In this document: one piece after another, positions 56,713 to 64,000 of the stretch | Numbering within the stretch: position 1 is the first letter of the stretch | Layout: each line of letters opens with the position of its first letter | Notes under the pieces: model-generated | Database searches by the model: none | What the model saw: the letters and a program-made list of their open reading frames with translations, nothing else | What the model was told of the DNA's origin: nothing | Origin: Mesorhizobium sp. Z1-4 | GTDB taxonomy: Bacteria; Pseudomonadota; Alphaproteobacteria; Rhizobiales; Rhizobiaceae | Assembly (NCBI RefSeq): GCF_004000235.1 | Contig: NZ_RCIO01000001.1 | Span: 1,240,400 to 1,304,399, forward strand | Direction of reading: 5' to 3' | DNA: 64,000 nucleotides | Translations under genes and position numbers: made by a program

Positions 56713-57372
56713 ATGGCGCTCGACATCAAAATCTGCGGCCTGAAAACGCCCGAAACCATCGCCGCCGCGCTTGACGGCGGCGCCAGCCATATAGGTTTCA
56801 TCTTTTTCGCCAAAAGCCCGCGCTATCTGGCTCCCGAACTCGCGGGCGACCTCAGGCTTGCCGCGCGGGGCCAGGCGGATGCGGTGGCCGTCACCGTGGA
56901 TGCCGACAACGCGTTTCTCGACGAGATCGTGCTCGCCATGTCGCCCGACATGCTGCAGCTCCACGGCCGCGAAACGCCGGAACGGGTGGCAGCGATCCGC
57001 GCGCGCTACAGCCTCCCAGTGATGAAGGCGTTCTCCGTTTCGGAAGCCGGCGATCTCGACAGGATCGCCGCATATCGCGACGTGGCCGACCGGTTTCTGC
57101 TCGATGCCAAGCCGCCGAAAGGCTCCGAGCTTCCGGGCGGCAACGGTGTCACCTTCGACTGGCGCATACTCACCGCCCTTGACGCGGATATCGACTACAT
57201 GCTTTCCGGAGGGCTCAACGCCGCCAATATCGGCGAGGCCCTGCAACTGGCGAACCCGCCCGGGATAGACATTTCCTCCGGCGTCGAAAGTGCGCCGGGC
57301 GTCAAGGATGTGGGGCTGATCAGAGATTTCTTCGGGGCCGTGCAGGAAGCGCAATCGACAAGCGCAGCCTGA
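56713..57372 (+). CDS. trpF: Phosphoribosylanthranilate isomerase
   Basis: 219 residues from the ATG at 56713. [11 protein letters not shown] (catalytic Cys near residue 7), [27 protein letters not shown] and [11 protein letters not shown]; Asp in [10 protein letters not shown] binds phosphate. Tryptophan biosynthesis, step 3. First of trpF-trpB-...-trpA. Confidence 0.95.
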   Translation: MALDIKICGLKTPETIAAALDGGASHIGFIFFAKSPRYLAPELAGDLRLAARGQADAVAVTVDADNAFLDEIVLAMSPDMLQLHGRETPERVAAIRARYSLPVMKAFSVSEAGDLDRIAAYRDVADRFLLDAKPPKGSELPGGNGVTFDWRILTALDADIDYMLSGGLNAANIGEALQLANPPGIDISSGVESAPGVKDVGLIRDFFGAVQEAQSTSAA

Positions 57373-57400
57373 CTGGCCCGAACAGCCAGGAGGCCGGGCC

Positions 57401-58621
57401 ATGAATAAGCCGGCATTGCCGAATTCCTTCCGCAACGGACCCGACGAACAGGGAATGTTCGGCATGTTCGGAGGCCGTTTCGTCGCCGAAACGCTGATGC
57501 CGCTGATCCTGGATCTCGAAAACCACTGGAACGAGGCCAAGAACGACCCCGCATTCAAGGCCGAGATCGAGCAGCTCAACAAACACTATACGGGCCGGCC
57601 CTCGCCGCTCTATTTCGCCGAAAGGCTGACGGAGCATCTCGGCGGCGCAAAGATCTATTTCAAGCGTGACGAGCTGAACCACACAGGCTCGCACAAGATC
57701 AACAATTGCCTCGGCCAGATCCTGCTCGCCAGGCGCATGGGCAAGAAGCGCATCATCGCCGAGACGGGTGCCGGGCAGCATGGCGTTGCCTCCGCCACGG
57801 TCGCAGCGCGCTTCGGTTATCCCTGCGTGGTCTATATGGGTGCCACCGACGTGGAACGTCAGGCGCCCAACGTGTTCCGCATGAAGCTGCTCGGTGCGGA
57901 GGTGCGCCCTGTGACGTCGGGCCACGGCACTCTCAAGGACGCGATGAACGAGGCGCTGCGCGACTGGGTGACCAATGTCGAGGACACCTATTATCTCATC
58001 GGCACCGCCGCCGGCCCGCACCCGTATCCGGAGCTCGTGCGCGAGTTCCAATCGGTGATCGGGCGCGAGGTGCGCGAGCAAATGAAGGAAGCCGAAGGAC
58101 GACTGCCCGATATGCTGGTTGCGGCTGTCGGCGGCGGCTCCAACGCCATTGGTCTTTTCCATCCGTTCCTGGACGATGAGGACGTGCAGATCGTGGGCGT
58201 GGAAGCCGGCGGTAAGGGACTTTCGGGCGAGGAGCATTGCGCCTCGCTGACGGCCGGACGGCCGGGCGTGCTGCATGGCAACCGCACCTATCTGCTGCAG
58301 AATGAAGACGGCCAGATCAATGAGGGCCACTCGATTTCGGCCGGGCTCGACTATCCCGGCATCGGTCCTGAGCATTCCTGGCTGAAGGATAGCGGCCGGG
58401 TGGACTATGTGCCGATCATGGACGACGAGGCGCTGGAGGCGTTCCAGCTGCTCACCCGTCTCGAGGGCATCATCCCGGCGCTGGAGCCGGCCCATGCGCT
58501 GGCCGAGGTGGTCAAGCGGGCGCCGAAAATGGCGAAAGACCAGATCATCGTGATGAACCTCTGCGGCCGCGGCGACAAGGATGTGTTCACGGTCGGCAAG
58601 ATTCTCGGACATGAGCTATAA
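57401..58621 (+). CDS. trpB: Tryptophan synthase beta chain
   Basis: 406 residues. PLP lysine in [19 protein letters not shown] (Lys near 93), [18 protein letters not shown] (PLP phosphate). Makes tryptophan from indole and serine. 28 bp after trpF. Confidence 0.97.
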   Translation: MNKPALPNSFRNGPDEQGMFGMFGGRFVAETLMPLILDLENHWNEAKNDPAFKAEIEQLNKHYTGRPSPLYFAERLTEHLGGAKIYFKRDELNHTGSHKINNCLGQILLARRMGKKRIIAETGAGQHGVASATVAARFGYPCVVYMGATDVERQAPNVFRMKLLGAEVRPVTSGHGTLKDAMNEALRDWVTNVEDTYYLIGTAAGPHPYPELVREFQSVIGREVREQMKEAEGRLPDMLVAAVGGGSNAIGLFHPFLDDEDVQIVGVEAGGKGLSGEEHCASLTAGRPGVLHGNRTYLLQNEDGQINEGHSISAGLDYPGIGPEHSWLKDSGRVDYVPIMDDEALEAFQLLTRLEGIIPALEPAHALAEVVKRAPKMAKDQIIVMNLCGRGDKDVFTVGKILGHEL

Positions 58622-58659
58622 TACGGGCGTTGAGCAAGCAGCCGGGAGGCAAGCCAGCC

Positions 58660-58899
58660 ATGTTCGAGATTTACCGTTCGAAGCAGAACCCGCAGCATTA
58701 TGTGGCGATACGCGCGGACGATACGCGCGAAAATCCGAAAGGTATCCGCGAAAGCCGCAACCTTGCGCTGATGACGCGGATCGAGGACGACGACGCCAAA
58801 CGCATCGCCTTCGACGGCGGCGAGGCCATGAGCCGGATCGCCCGCGACGGCTTCTATGCATTCGCCGTGACCATACAGGTGCGCGAGGGCGTGGAATGA
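58660..58899 (+). CDS. Small protein of unknown function between trpB and trpA
   Basis: 79 residues from the ATG at 58660 with GGGAGG eleven bases upstream. MFEIYRSKQNPQHYVAIRADDTRENPKGI and RIAFDGGEAMSRIARDGFYAF; no signal or membrane helix. Function unknown. Its stop overlaps the next gene (ATGA at 58896-58899), so both are co-translated. Confidence 0.75.
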   Translation: MFEIYRSKQNPQHYVAIRADDTRENPKGIRESRNLALMTRIEDDDAKRIAFDGGEAMSRIARDGFYAFAVTIQVREGVE

Positions 58900-59168
58900 T
58901 CGAGCTTTTCGTGGTCTATGCCAGCCCCGAGGAAGCGCAGGATCAGTCGCGGCAGGTGATCGAGGCCGGTCTCGCCAACTCCGCGATCATGGTCGGTGCA
59001 CGGGCGCAAAGTCACTGGAGCCACCTGGACGAAGCCGCGACTTTGGCGGTCTACAAGATCTATGACGACGAAACCGCACCGGCGGCAGCCGCCTTCATTG
59101 CCGAAATTCACCCGAGCGAGGAACCGGAAATCCTTCGCGGATCCTCGGGTAACGGTTCGGGACGCTAG
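58896..59168 (+). CDS. CutA-like small protein
   Basis: 90 residues. The pattern VVYASPEEAQDQSRQVIEAGLANSAIMVGARAQSHW..LAVYKIYDDE..IAEIHPSEEPEIL follows the CutA1 fold (ferredoxin-like, with the IHP-x-E-x-PEI end). Genuine CutA1 binds copper and is linked to divalent-cation tolerance or signalling. Similarity is by pattern only. Coupled to the preceding gene, 18 bp before trpA. Confidence 0.6.
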   Translation: MIELFVVYASPEEAQDQSRQVIEAGLANSAIMVGARAQSHWSHLDEAATLAVYKIYDDETAPAAAAFIAEIHPSEEPEILRGSSGNGSGR

Positions 59169-59186
59169 AGCTCACGGGAAAACCGC

Positions 59187-60026
59187 ATGACCACACGCAT
59201 TGACCGCCGCTTTGCGGCACTGAAGGCCGAGGGCCGGCCGGGGCTCGTCACCTATTTCATGGGCGGCGATCCCGACTATGAGACCTCGCTGTCGATTATG
59301 AAGGCACTGCCCAAAGCGGGTGCCGACGTTATCGAGCTCGGTATGCCCTTTTCGGACCCGATGGCCGACGGACCGGCGATCCAGGCGGCGGGCCTGCGCG
59401 CACTCAAGGGCGGGCAGACACTGGCCAAGACGCTGGCGATGGCCGCGGACTTCCGCAAGCACGATGAAGACACGCCGATCGTGATGATGGGCTATTACAA
59501 TCCGATCTATGTCTACGGCGTCGAGCGGTTCCTGACGGACGCCAAGGCTTCCGGCGTCGACGGGCTGATCGTGGTCGACCTGCCGCCGGAGATGGATGAG
59601 GAATTGTGCGTTCCCGCACTCAAGGCCGGGCTCAACTTCATTCGCCTGGCAACGCCGACAACCGACGAAAAGCGCATGCCGGCAGTTCTCAGCAACACAT
59701 CCGGCTTCGTCTATTATGTGTCGATGACCGGCATCACTGGTTCTGCGCTGCCCGATACCACAAAGGTCGGCGCGGCGGTGGACCGCATCAAGGCCCACAC
59801 CGACCTGCCGGTCTGCGTGGGCTTCGGCGTCAAGACGTCCGAGCAGGCACGCGCAATCGGGGCATCGGCGGACGGCGTGGTGGTGGGGACCGCCATCGTG
59901 AACGCGGTGGCAAACGTGCTCACCGCCGACGGCAGGAAAACGGCCGATCCCGCAGAGGCGGTGGCGACACTGGTCGGAGGCCTCGCACAGGGCGTGCGTC
60001 AGGCCCGCCTTGCCGCCGCCCAATAG
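59187..60026 (+). CDS. trpA: Tryptophan synthase alpha chain
   Basis: 279 residues. [17 protein letters not shown] with catalytic Glu/Asp, [26 protein letters not shown] and [10 protein letters not shown]. Splits indole-3-glycerol phosphate; partner of TrpB. Confidence 0.97.
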   Translation: MTTRIDRRFAALKAEGRPGLVTYFMGGDPDYETSLSIMKALPKAGADVIELGMPFSDPMADGPAIQAAGLRALKGGQTLAKTLAMAADFRKHDEDTPIVMMGYYNPIYVYGVERFLTDAKASGVDGLIVVDLPPEMDEELCVPALKAGLNFIRLATPTTDEKRMPAVLSNTSGFVYYVSMTGITGSALPDTTKVGAAVDRIKAHTDLPVCVGFGVKTSEQARAIGASADGVVVGTAIVNAVANVLTADGRKTADPAEAVATLVGGLAQGVRQARLAAAQ

Positions 60027-60071
60027 TTTCTTCATGTATCGCCGCAGCGTATCCGCGAAGGGAGACCGCAT

Positions 60072-61013
60072 ATGAACTGGATCACCAACTTCGTCCGGCC
60101 GAAGATCAACTCGATCCTCGGGCGGCGGGACATGCCGGAAAATCTCTGGATCAAGGACCCCGAAACCGGGGAGATGGTGTTCCACAAGGACCTGGAGGAA
60201 AACCAATTCGTTATTCCTTCCTCCGGCCACCACATGCGCATTTCGGCCATGGAGCGGCTGGAGCATTTTTTCGACAATGGCGCTTTCGAGACGCTCGATA
60301 TTCCGAAAGTGGTCGCGGACCCGCTGCGGTTCCGTGACGAAAAGCGTTATGTCGACCGCCTGAAAGAGGCGCGCAGCAAGACCGCTCTCGAAGACGCCGT
60401 GCTTGCCGCACAAGGTACGATCGAAGAGCTGCCGATTGTCGCGGTGGTTCAGGACTTTGCCTTTATGGGCGGCTCGCTCGGCATGGCAGCGGGCGAAACC
60501 ATCATCAAGGCGTTCGAGACCGCTCTTGCGGAGAAGCGTCCGCTGGTTCTGTTCGCCGCGTCGGGTGGCGCGCGCATGCAGGAAGGCATCCTTTCGCTCA
60601 TGCAGCTTCCGCGCACGACCGTTGCCCTCGACCGCCTGAAAGAGGCCGGGCTGCCCTATATTGTCGTTCTGACCAACCCGACCACCGGCGGCGTGACGGC
60701 GTCCTACGCCATGCTGGGCGACATACACATCGCCGAACCCGGTGCACTGATCGGCTTTGCCGGCCCCCGTGTGATCGAGCAGACGATCCGGGAAAAGCTG
60801 CCGGAAGGCTTTCAGCGCGCGGAATATCTGATGGAACACGGCATGGTCGACATGGTCGTGTCGCGGCTGGAAATGAAGGCAACTGTCGCGCGGCTGCTGC
60901 GGATGCTCCTGAAGTCGCCCCTGCCCGAGACGGCAGATGCCGAACCGCAGGAGCCGGAAGCGCCCGCACTGCCGGCGCCCCAAGCCGCGAGCGAGCAACC
61001 GGCGGCCCAGTGA
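60072..61013 (+). CDS. accD: Acetyl-CoA carboxylase carboxyltransferase beta subunit
   Basis: 313 residues. Crotonase-like core with [37 protein letters not shown] and [16 protein letters not shown]. Transfers carboxyl to acetyl-CoA to start fatty acid synthesis, together with AccA. The four zinc-ribbon cysteines of E. coli AccD correspond here to D29, T32, I48 and S51, so the ribbon cannot bind zinc the same way. A Pro/Glu/Ala-rich tail follows the domain. Confidence 0.95.
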   Translation: MNWITNFVRPKINSILGRRDMPENLWIKDPETGEMVFHKDLEENQFVIPSSGHHMRISAMERLEHFFDNGAFETLDIPKVVADPLRFRDEKRYVDRLKEARSKTALEDAVLAAQGTIEELPIVAVVQDFAFMGGSLGMAAGETIIKAFETALAEKRPLVLFAASGGARMQEGILSLMQLPRTTVALDRLKEAGLPYIVVLTNPTTGGVTASYAMLGDIHIAEPGALIGFAGPRVIEQTIREKLPEGFQRAEYLMEHGMVDMVVSRLEMKATVARLLRMLLKSPLPETADAEPQEPEAPALPAPQAASEQPAAQ

Positions 61014-61062
61014 CCGCGACAATTGCTAATCCAACCCGCCTGCCATCGAGCGAGTATTATTT

Positions 61063-62394
61063 ATGACGACGCTCACCGCCGAGCAGGAAATCGATCGGCT
61101 GATGTCGCTGCATCAGAAGGGCATCGACCTTTCGCTCGACCGCATCAGGCGGCTGCTTGAACAACTCGGCCATCCCGAGCGGCGACTGCCTCCGGTAATC
61201 CACATCGCCGGCACCAACGGCAAAGGCTCGGCGGTAGCGTTCTCGCGCGCACTTCTGGAGGCAGCCGGCTACACGGTGCATGCGCACACCTCGCCGCATC
61301 TCGTGCGCTGGCACGAGCGCTACAGGATCGCGGAAAAGGGCGGCGGACGGCTTGTCTCCGACGCCGTGCTGGCTGACGCCATCCACCGTGCCGCGGACGC
61401 CAATGGCGACAACCCGGCCACAGTGTTTGAAATCCTGACCGCCGTCGCTTTTCTGCTGTTTTCCGAACATGAAGCCGATGCCACGATCATGGAGGTCGGA
61501 CTTGGCGGGCGTTTCGACGCCACCAATGTCATCGACAATCCCGCCGTGTCGGTAATCATGCCCATTTCGCTCGATCACGAGGCTTATCTCGGCGACCGGG
61601 TCGAGCTCATTGCCGCGGAGAAGGCGGGCATCATCAAACCCGGTGTTCCCGTGGTGATCGGCGCGCAGCAAAGCGAGACCGCACGGGACGTATTGATCGA
61701 GACTGCGGCGCGGGTGGGTGCGCCGGCCATCGTCTACGGCACCGACTTTCTCGCCCATGAAGAAAACGGGCGGCTGATCTATCAGGATGAACACGGGCTG
61801 ATGGACATCGTACTGCCGCGTCTGCAGGGACGGCATCAGATTGCCAATGCGGCGGCTGCCATCGCGGCGGTTCGGACCGCCGGTTTTGCCATCGATGCCG
61901 AAGTCGCCGACCGGGCCATGAGCAGCGTGAGCTGGCCGGGACGGCTGCAGAAGCTGCCTGAGGGGCGGCTTTGGGACAATGCGCCCGAAGGAGCGGAAAT
62001 CTGGATCGATGGCGGACACAATCCCGGCGCCGGGCTCGTGATCGCCGAGGCACTGGCCGGCGAGGAAGAACGGTTTTCGCGGCCGCTGTTCCTGATTGCC
62101 GGCATGTTGAACACCAAGGACCAGAGCGGGTTTTTCCGGGCGTTCGAAGACATGGCGCGCCATGTCTATACCGTGCCGGTCGAATCCAGCGACGCCGGCG
62201 TGCAACCGTCGGAGCTCGCCGTTCAGGCCATGGAGGCGGGGCTGTCGGCCGAGCCGGTTGCGTCGGTCGAAAATGCACTGAAGCTGTTGCGCGATACCTG
62301 GGACGAGGAAGAAGCTCCGCCGCGCGTCCTGATCTGCGGGTCGCTTTATCTCATCGGCGCGGTGCTGGAAGCCAACGGCACGCTGCCCGCATAA
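61063..62394 (+). CDS. folC: Folylpolyglutamate synthase/dihydrofolate synthase
   Basis: 443 residues. Mur ligase-like: HIAGTNGKGSAVAF (P-loop), TSPHLVRWHERYRI, LGGRFDATNVID and SLDHEAYLGD. Joins glutamate to dihydropteroate and extends polyglutamate on folates. 49 bp after accD, as in other rhizobia. Confidence 0.95.
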   Translation: MTTLTAEQEIDRLMSLHQKGIDLSLDRIRRLLEQLGHPERRLPPVIHIAGTNGKGSAVAFSRALLEAAGYTVHAHTSPHLVRWHERYRIAEKGGGRLVSDAVLADAIHRAADANGDNPATVFEILTAVAFLLFSEHEADATIMEVGLGGRFDATNVIDNPAVSVIMPISLDHEAYLGDRVELIAAEKAGIIKPGVPVVIGAQQSETARDVLIETAARVGAPAIVYGTDFLAHEENGRLIYQDEHGLMDIVLPRLQGRHQIANAAAAIAAVRTAGFAIDAEVADRAMSSVSWPGRLQKLPEGRLWDNAPEGAEIWIDGGHNPGAGLVIAEALAGEEERFSRPLFLIAGMLNTKDQSGFFRAFEDMARHVYTVPVESSDAGVQPSELAVQAMEAGLSAEPVASVENALKLLRDTWDEEEAPPRVLICGSLYLIGAVLEANGTLPA

Positions 62395-62399
62395 ACGGA

Positions 62400-62425
62400 A
62401 AACGCGGCGGGAATTCTCCCGCCGC
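62400..62425 (-). terminator. trxA terminator (also faces folC)
   Basis: 9-bp stem GCGGCGGGA/TCCCGCCGC (62404-62412 and 62417-62425) with a 4-base loop; T residues follow on the minus strand. Confidence 0.75.
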
Positions 62426-62452
62426 GCCGGTATTCAGCAAATTTGAAGTCGA

Positions 62453-62776
62453 TCAGCCGACCGCGCCGCCAATCCAGGCCGAGAGAGCCGTCTTGGGAGC
62501 GGCGCCGACTTTCATGTCAGCGACTTCACCGCCCTTGAAGAGCATGAGCGTCGGGATGGAGCGCACGCCATACTGCGCTGCGAGCTCGGGATTTTCGTCA
62601 ATATTGAGCTTGGCGACCTTGATCTTGCCGTTCATCTCGGTGGCGATCTCATCCAGCGAGGGGGCGATCATCTTGCACGGGCCGCACCAATCGGCCCAGA
62701 AATCCACGACGACCGGCTCGGCGGCGTCCAACACTTCGCTCTTGAAGCTGTTGTTGTCGACTTTTACGGTGGCCAT
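62453..62776 (-). CDS. trxA: Thioredoxin
   Basis: 107 residues from the ATG at 62776 with AAGGAG eight bases upstream. Active site W30-C31-G-P-C34. General disulfide reductant in the cytoplasm. Downstream of addA on the same strand. Confidence 0.96.
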   Translation of the reverse strand: MATVKVDNNSFKSEVLDAAEPVVVDFWADWCGPCKMIAPSLDEIATEMNGKIKVAKLNIDENPELAAQYGVRSIPTLMLFKGGEVADMKVGAAPKTALSAWIGGAVG

Positions 62777-62851
62777 TGACGGCACTCCTTGCATGTTCCG
62801 AAGTTGATCCAGATGTGGGCTTTCAGGCGCGCTCCGTCAAGCGGCAGCAAG

Positions 62852-64000
62852 TCACGGGGTGGTGAGCGCCGCAAGCGCCGCGTCAAGCGCCTGCGGTTCG
62901 AGCGGGATAAAGATCGGGCCCTCCGTAAAAAGGAGCGCGGCGCGCACCGTGCGCCCGGGATAAACCGGCTCGAGCAGGGCGCGGTAGACCGCAAGCTGCC
63001 GCACGTGGTTTTCCGGCACTTCCGCCGCATTGCGCGGCACCACGCGCCCGGTCTTGTAGTCGACGATCAACACCTCATTCTCCGAAACCGCGAGCCGGTC
63101 GACCTTGCCCGACACCGACCAGCTGCGTCCGCCAACCTCGATCTCGCCCATCAGCGAAACTTCCGCGCGGGAGCCGGGCGCAAACACATCAGCGAAGGCG
63201 GGATCCGACAAAATCGCGCCGACCGATTCGGCCAGACGGTCGCGCTCGGCCTGCGGCCAGGCCGACGCAACACTGCTCAGATAGCGGGCAAGCGCAGCCG
63301 GCCGTTCCTTCTCCGGCACGGACGGCAGAAGCTGCAAGAGCCGGTGGATCGCGATTCCGCGGGCCTGCGCGAGCGAAGGCTCGCGTACCGGATCGAGCAC
63401 CGGGGACGCGCCCGTTCCGGCAGGCTCCGCATTCCCGTCTTCGACCATCAGGCCGGTGCCGGAGGGGCGGAGCGGCGGCGGAAGCTTCGGGGCCGCCGGC
63501 AAAGGACCGAGGGGATCGGGGGCGGCAGCCACGGCCGGCGGCTCGACGACCGGAATGTTGCCCACCGTGGCATCTGTGCCATCAAAGGGTGTGTACCGGA
63601 AGCGCAGAACGGGCGCGTCCGAGCCCTGCCTTTCGCGTGTTTCGGTGTAGTCGGAACCCTTGAGCGCAGCTTCCACCATGCCATGCCAGGAAAGCGCGGG
63701 GCGGCCGCGAACGCCGTGATATCCGCATACGATCAGCCGATCCTCGGCGCGCGTCATGCCGACGTAAAGCAGGCGCCGGTATTCTTCTTCGGCGGCGTCA
63801 CGGATCGCCGTGCCCCGGCCTTTCGCAAAGGGATTTGCGGCACCCGGGCCGGCGCGCCACAGGTAGCCCTCGCCCTTCCAGCGGCCGTTTCGGGAGCGAA
63901 ACGGCATAAGCACCGGAAGGTGTTGCGTATGAAACGCCTCGCTGCCCGGGTCGACCAGAAAAACGATCGGGGCCTCCAGCCCCTTGGAGGCGTGGACTGT
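62852..64000 (-). CDS. addA: Double-strand break repair helicase AddA, C-terminal part
   Basis: 382 codons to the stop at 62852; the frame continues past the window end. It opens within the UvrD-type motif TVHASKGLE and continues with EEEYRRLLYVGMTRAEDRLIV (motif VI). The C-terminal PD-(D/E)XK nuclease domain shows the DR of SVSGKVDRL, D-Y-K in VLIVDYKTGR and QLAVYRALLEPVYP. It forms the AddAB helicase-nuclease that resects broken DNA. Confidence 0.92.
   Translation of the reverse strand, partial: TVHASKGLEAPIVFLVDPGSEAFHTQHLPVLMPFRSRNGRWKGEGYLWRAGPGAANPFAKGRGTAIRDAAEEEYRRLLYVGMTRAEDRLIVCGYHGVRGRPALSWHGMVEAALKGSDYTETRERQGSDAPVLRFRYTPFDGTDATVGNIPVVEPPAVAAAPDPLGPLPAAPKLPPPLRPSGTGLMVEDGNAEPAGTGASPVLDPVREPSLAQARGIAIHRLLQLLPSVPEKERPAALARYLSSVASAWPQAERDRLAESVGAILSDPAFADVFAPGSRAEVSLMGEIEVGGRSWSVSGKVDRLAVSENEVLIVDYKTGRVVPRNAAEVPENHVRQLAVYRALLEPVYPGRTVRAALLFTEGPIFIPLEPQALDAALAALTTP

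Noticed and set aside
59172-61022. 616-codon minus-strand frame opposite trpA and accD
   Set aside because: Spans two well-supported genes in antisense and has no recognisable domain.

Overview
The window is a 64 kb piece of a GC-rich alphaproteobacterial chromosome. Gene order and family types point to the order Hyphomicrobiales, most likely near Phyllobacteriaceae such as Mesorhizobium. The signs are a rhizobial PmtA methyltransferase behind dnaJ, the trpF-trpB-trpA-accD-folC-trxA-addA order, a BTLCP-type transglutaminase-like protein, a FzlA-like GST, and alphaproteobacterial forms of the LexA, CtrA, RpoH and Zur sites. Both ends cut through genes: rpsA on the left and addA on the right.

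Layout. 1-1.5 kb: 3' part of rpsA with its terminator. 1.5-6.6 kb: a zinc-acquisition locus (znuA and an AztD-ZinT fusion on the minus strand, znuC-znuB-zur on the plus strand) with Zur-like boxes in both promoter regions. 6.7-16.9 kb: housekeeping genes (complex-I-associated SDR, TauE-like exporter, uppP, fzlA, queG, a YeeZ-like SDR, mepA, glk, dapB, gpmA) and tRNA-Leu(CAG). 17.2-22.5 kb: a nitrite-respiration locus: a DUF1858 protein, an NnrR-type regulator, pseudoazurin, and a nirK-nirV-unknown-nnrS operon. Three TTG-N8-CAA boxes sit at activator distance in its promoters. No nor or nos genes are in the window. 22.7-34 kb: an RlpA-like protein, a lactonase/SDR pair, a GGDEF-EAL protein, a GT-C-like membrane protein divergent from a GT2 glycosyltransferase, gshB, comM behind a LexA box, a BTLCP gene behind a CtrA box, and phaZ. 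34-41.5 kb: the dnaK-dnaJ-pmtA-pyrF block, with an acyltransferase between dnaK and dnaJ and an RpoH promoter ahead of dnaK. 41.7-50.5 kb: phoX behind a Pho box, a Gfo/Idh/MocA oxidoreductase, and infC-rpmI-rplT-pheS-pheT (infC with an AUU start) followed by a membrane-protein gene broken by an amber codon. 50.7-56.7 kb: a hydrolase-BenE transporter pair, DUF2852, an M48 metallopeptidase, a small AT-richer insert bounded by 33-bp direct repeats, an AI-2E permease and a lipoprotein. 56.7-64 kb: trpF-trpB-(two small genes)-trpA-accD-folC, trxA and addA.

The least ordinary items are these. First, an 878-bp insert at the 3' end of the M48 gene carries a DUF6338-like gene and a convergent 45-residue Pro/Gly-rich ORF. 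It duplicates the last 33 bp of the host gene, rebuilds its stop codon, and uses that stop as part of the cargo ribosome binding site. Second, an AztD-ZinT fusion. Third, a single in-frame TAG in a membrane-protein gene that overlaps pheT. Fourth, a 123-codon unknown gene locked between nirV and nnrS. Fifth, two small genes, one CutA-like, placed between trpB and trpA. No CRISPR array, complete insertion sequence or prophage was seen.
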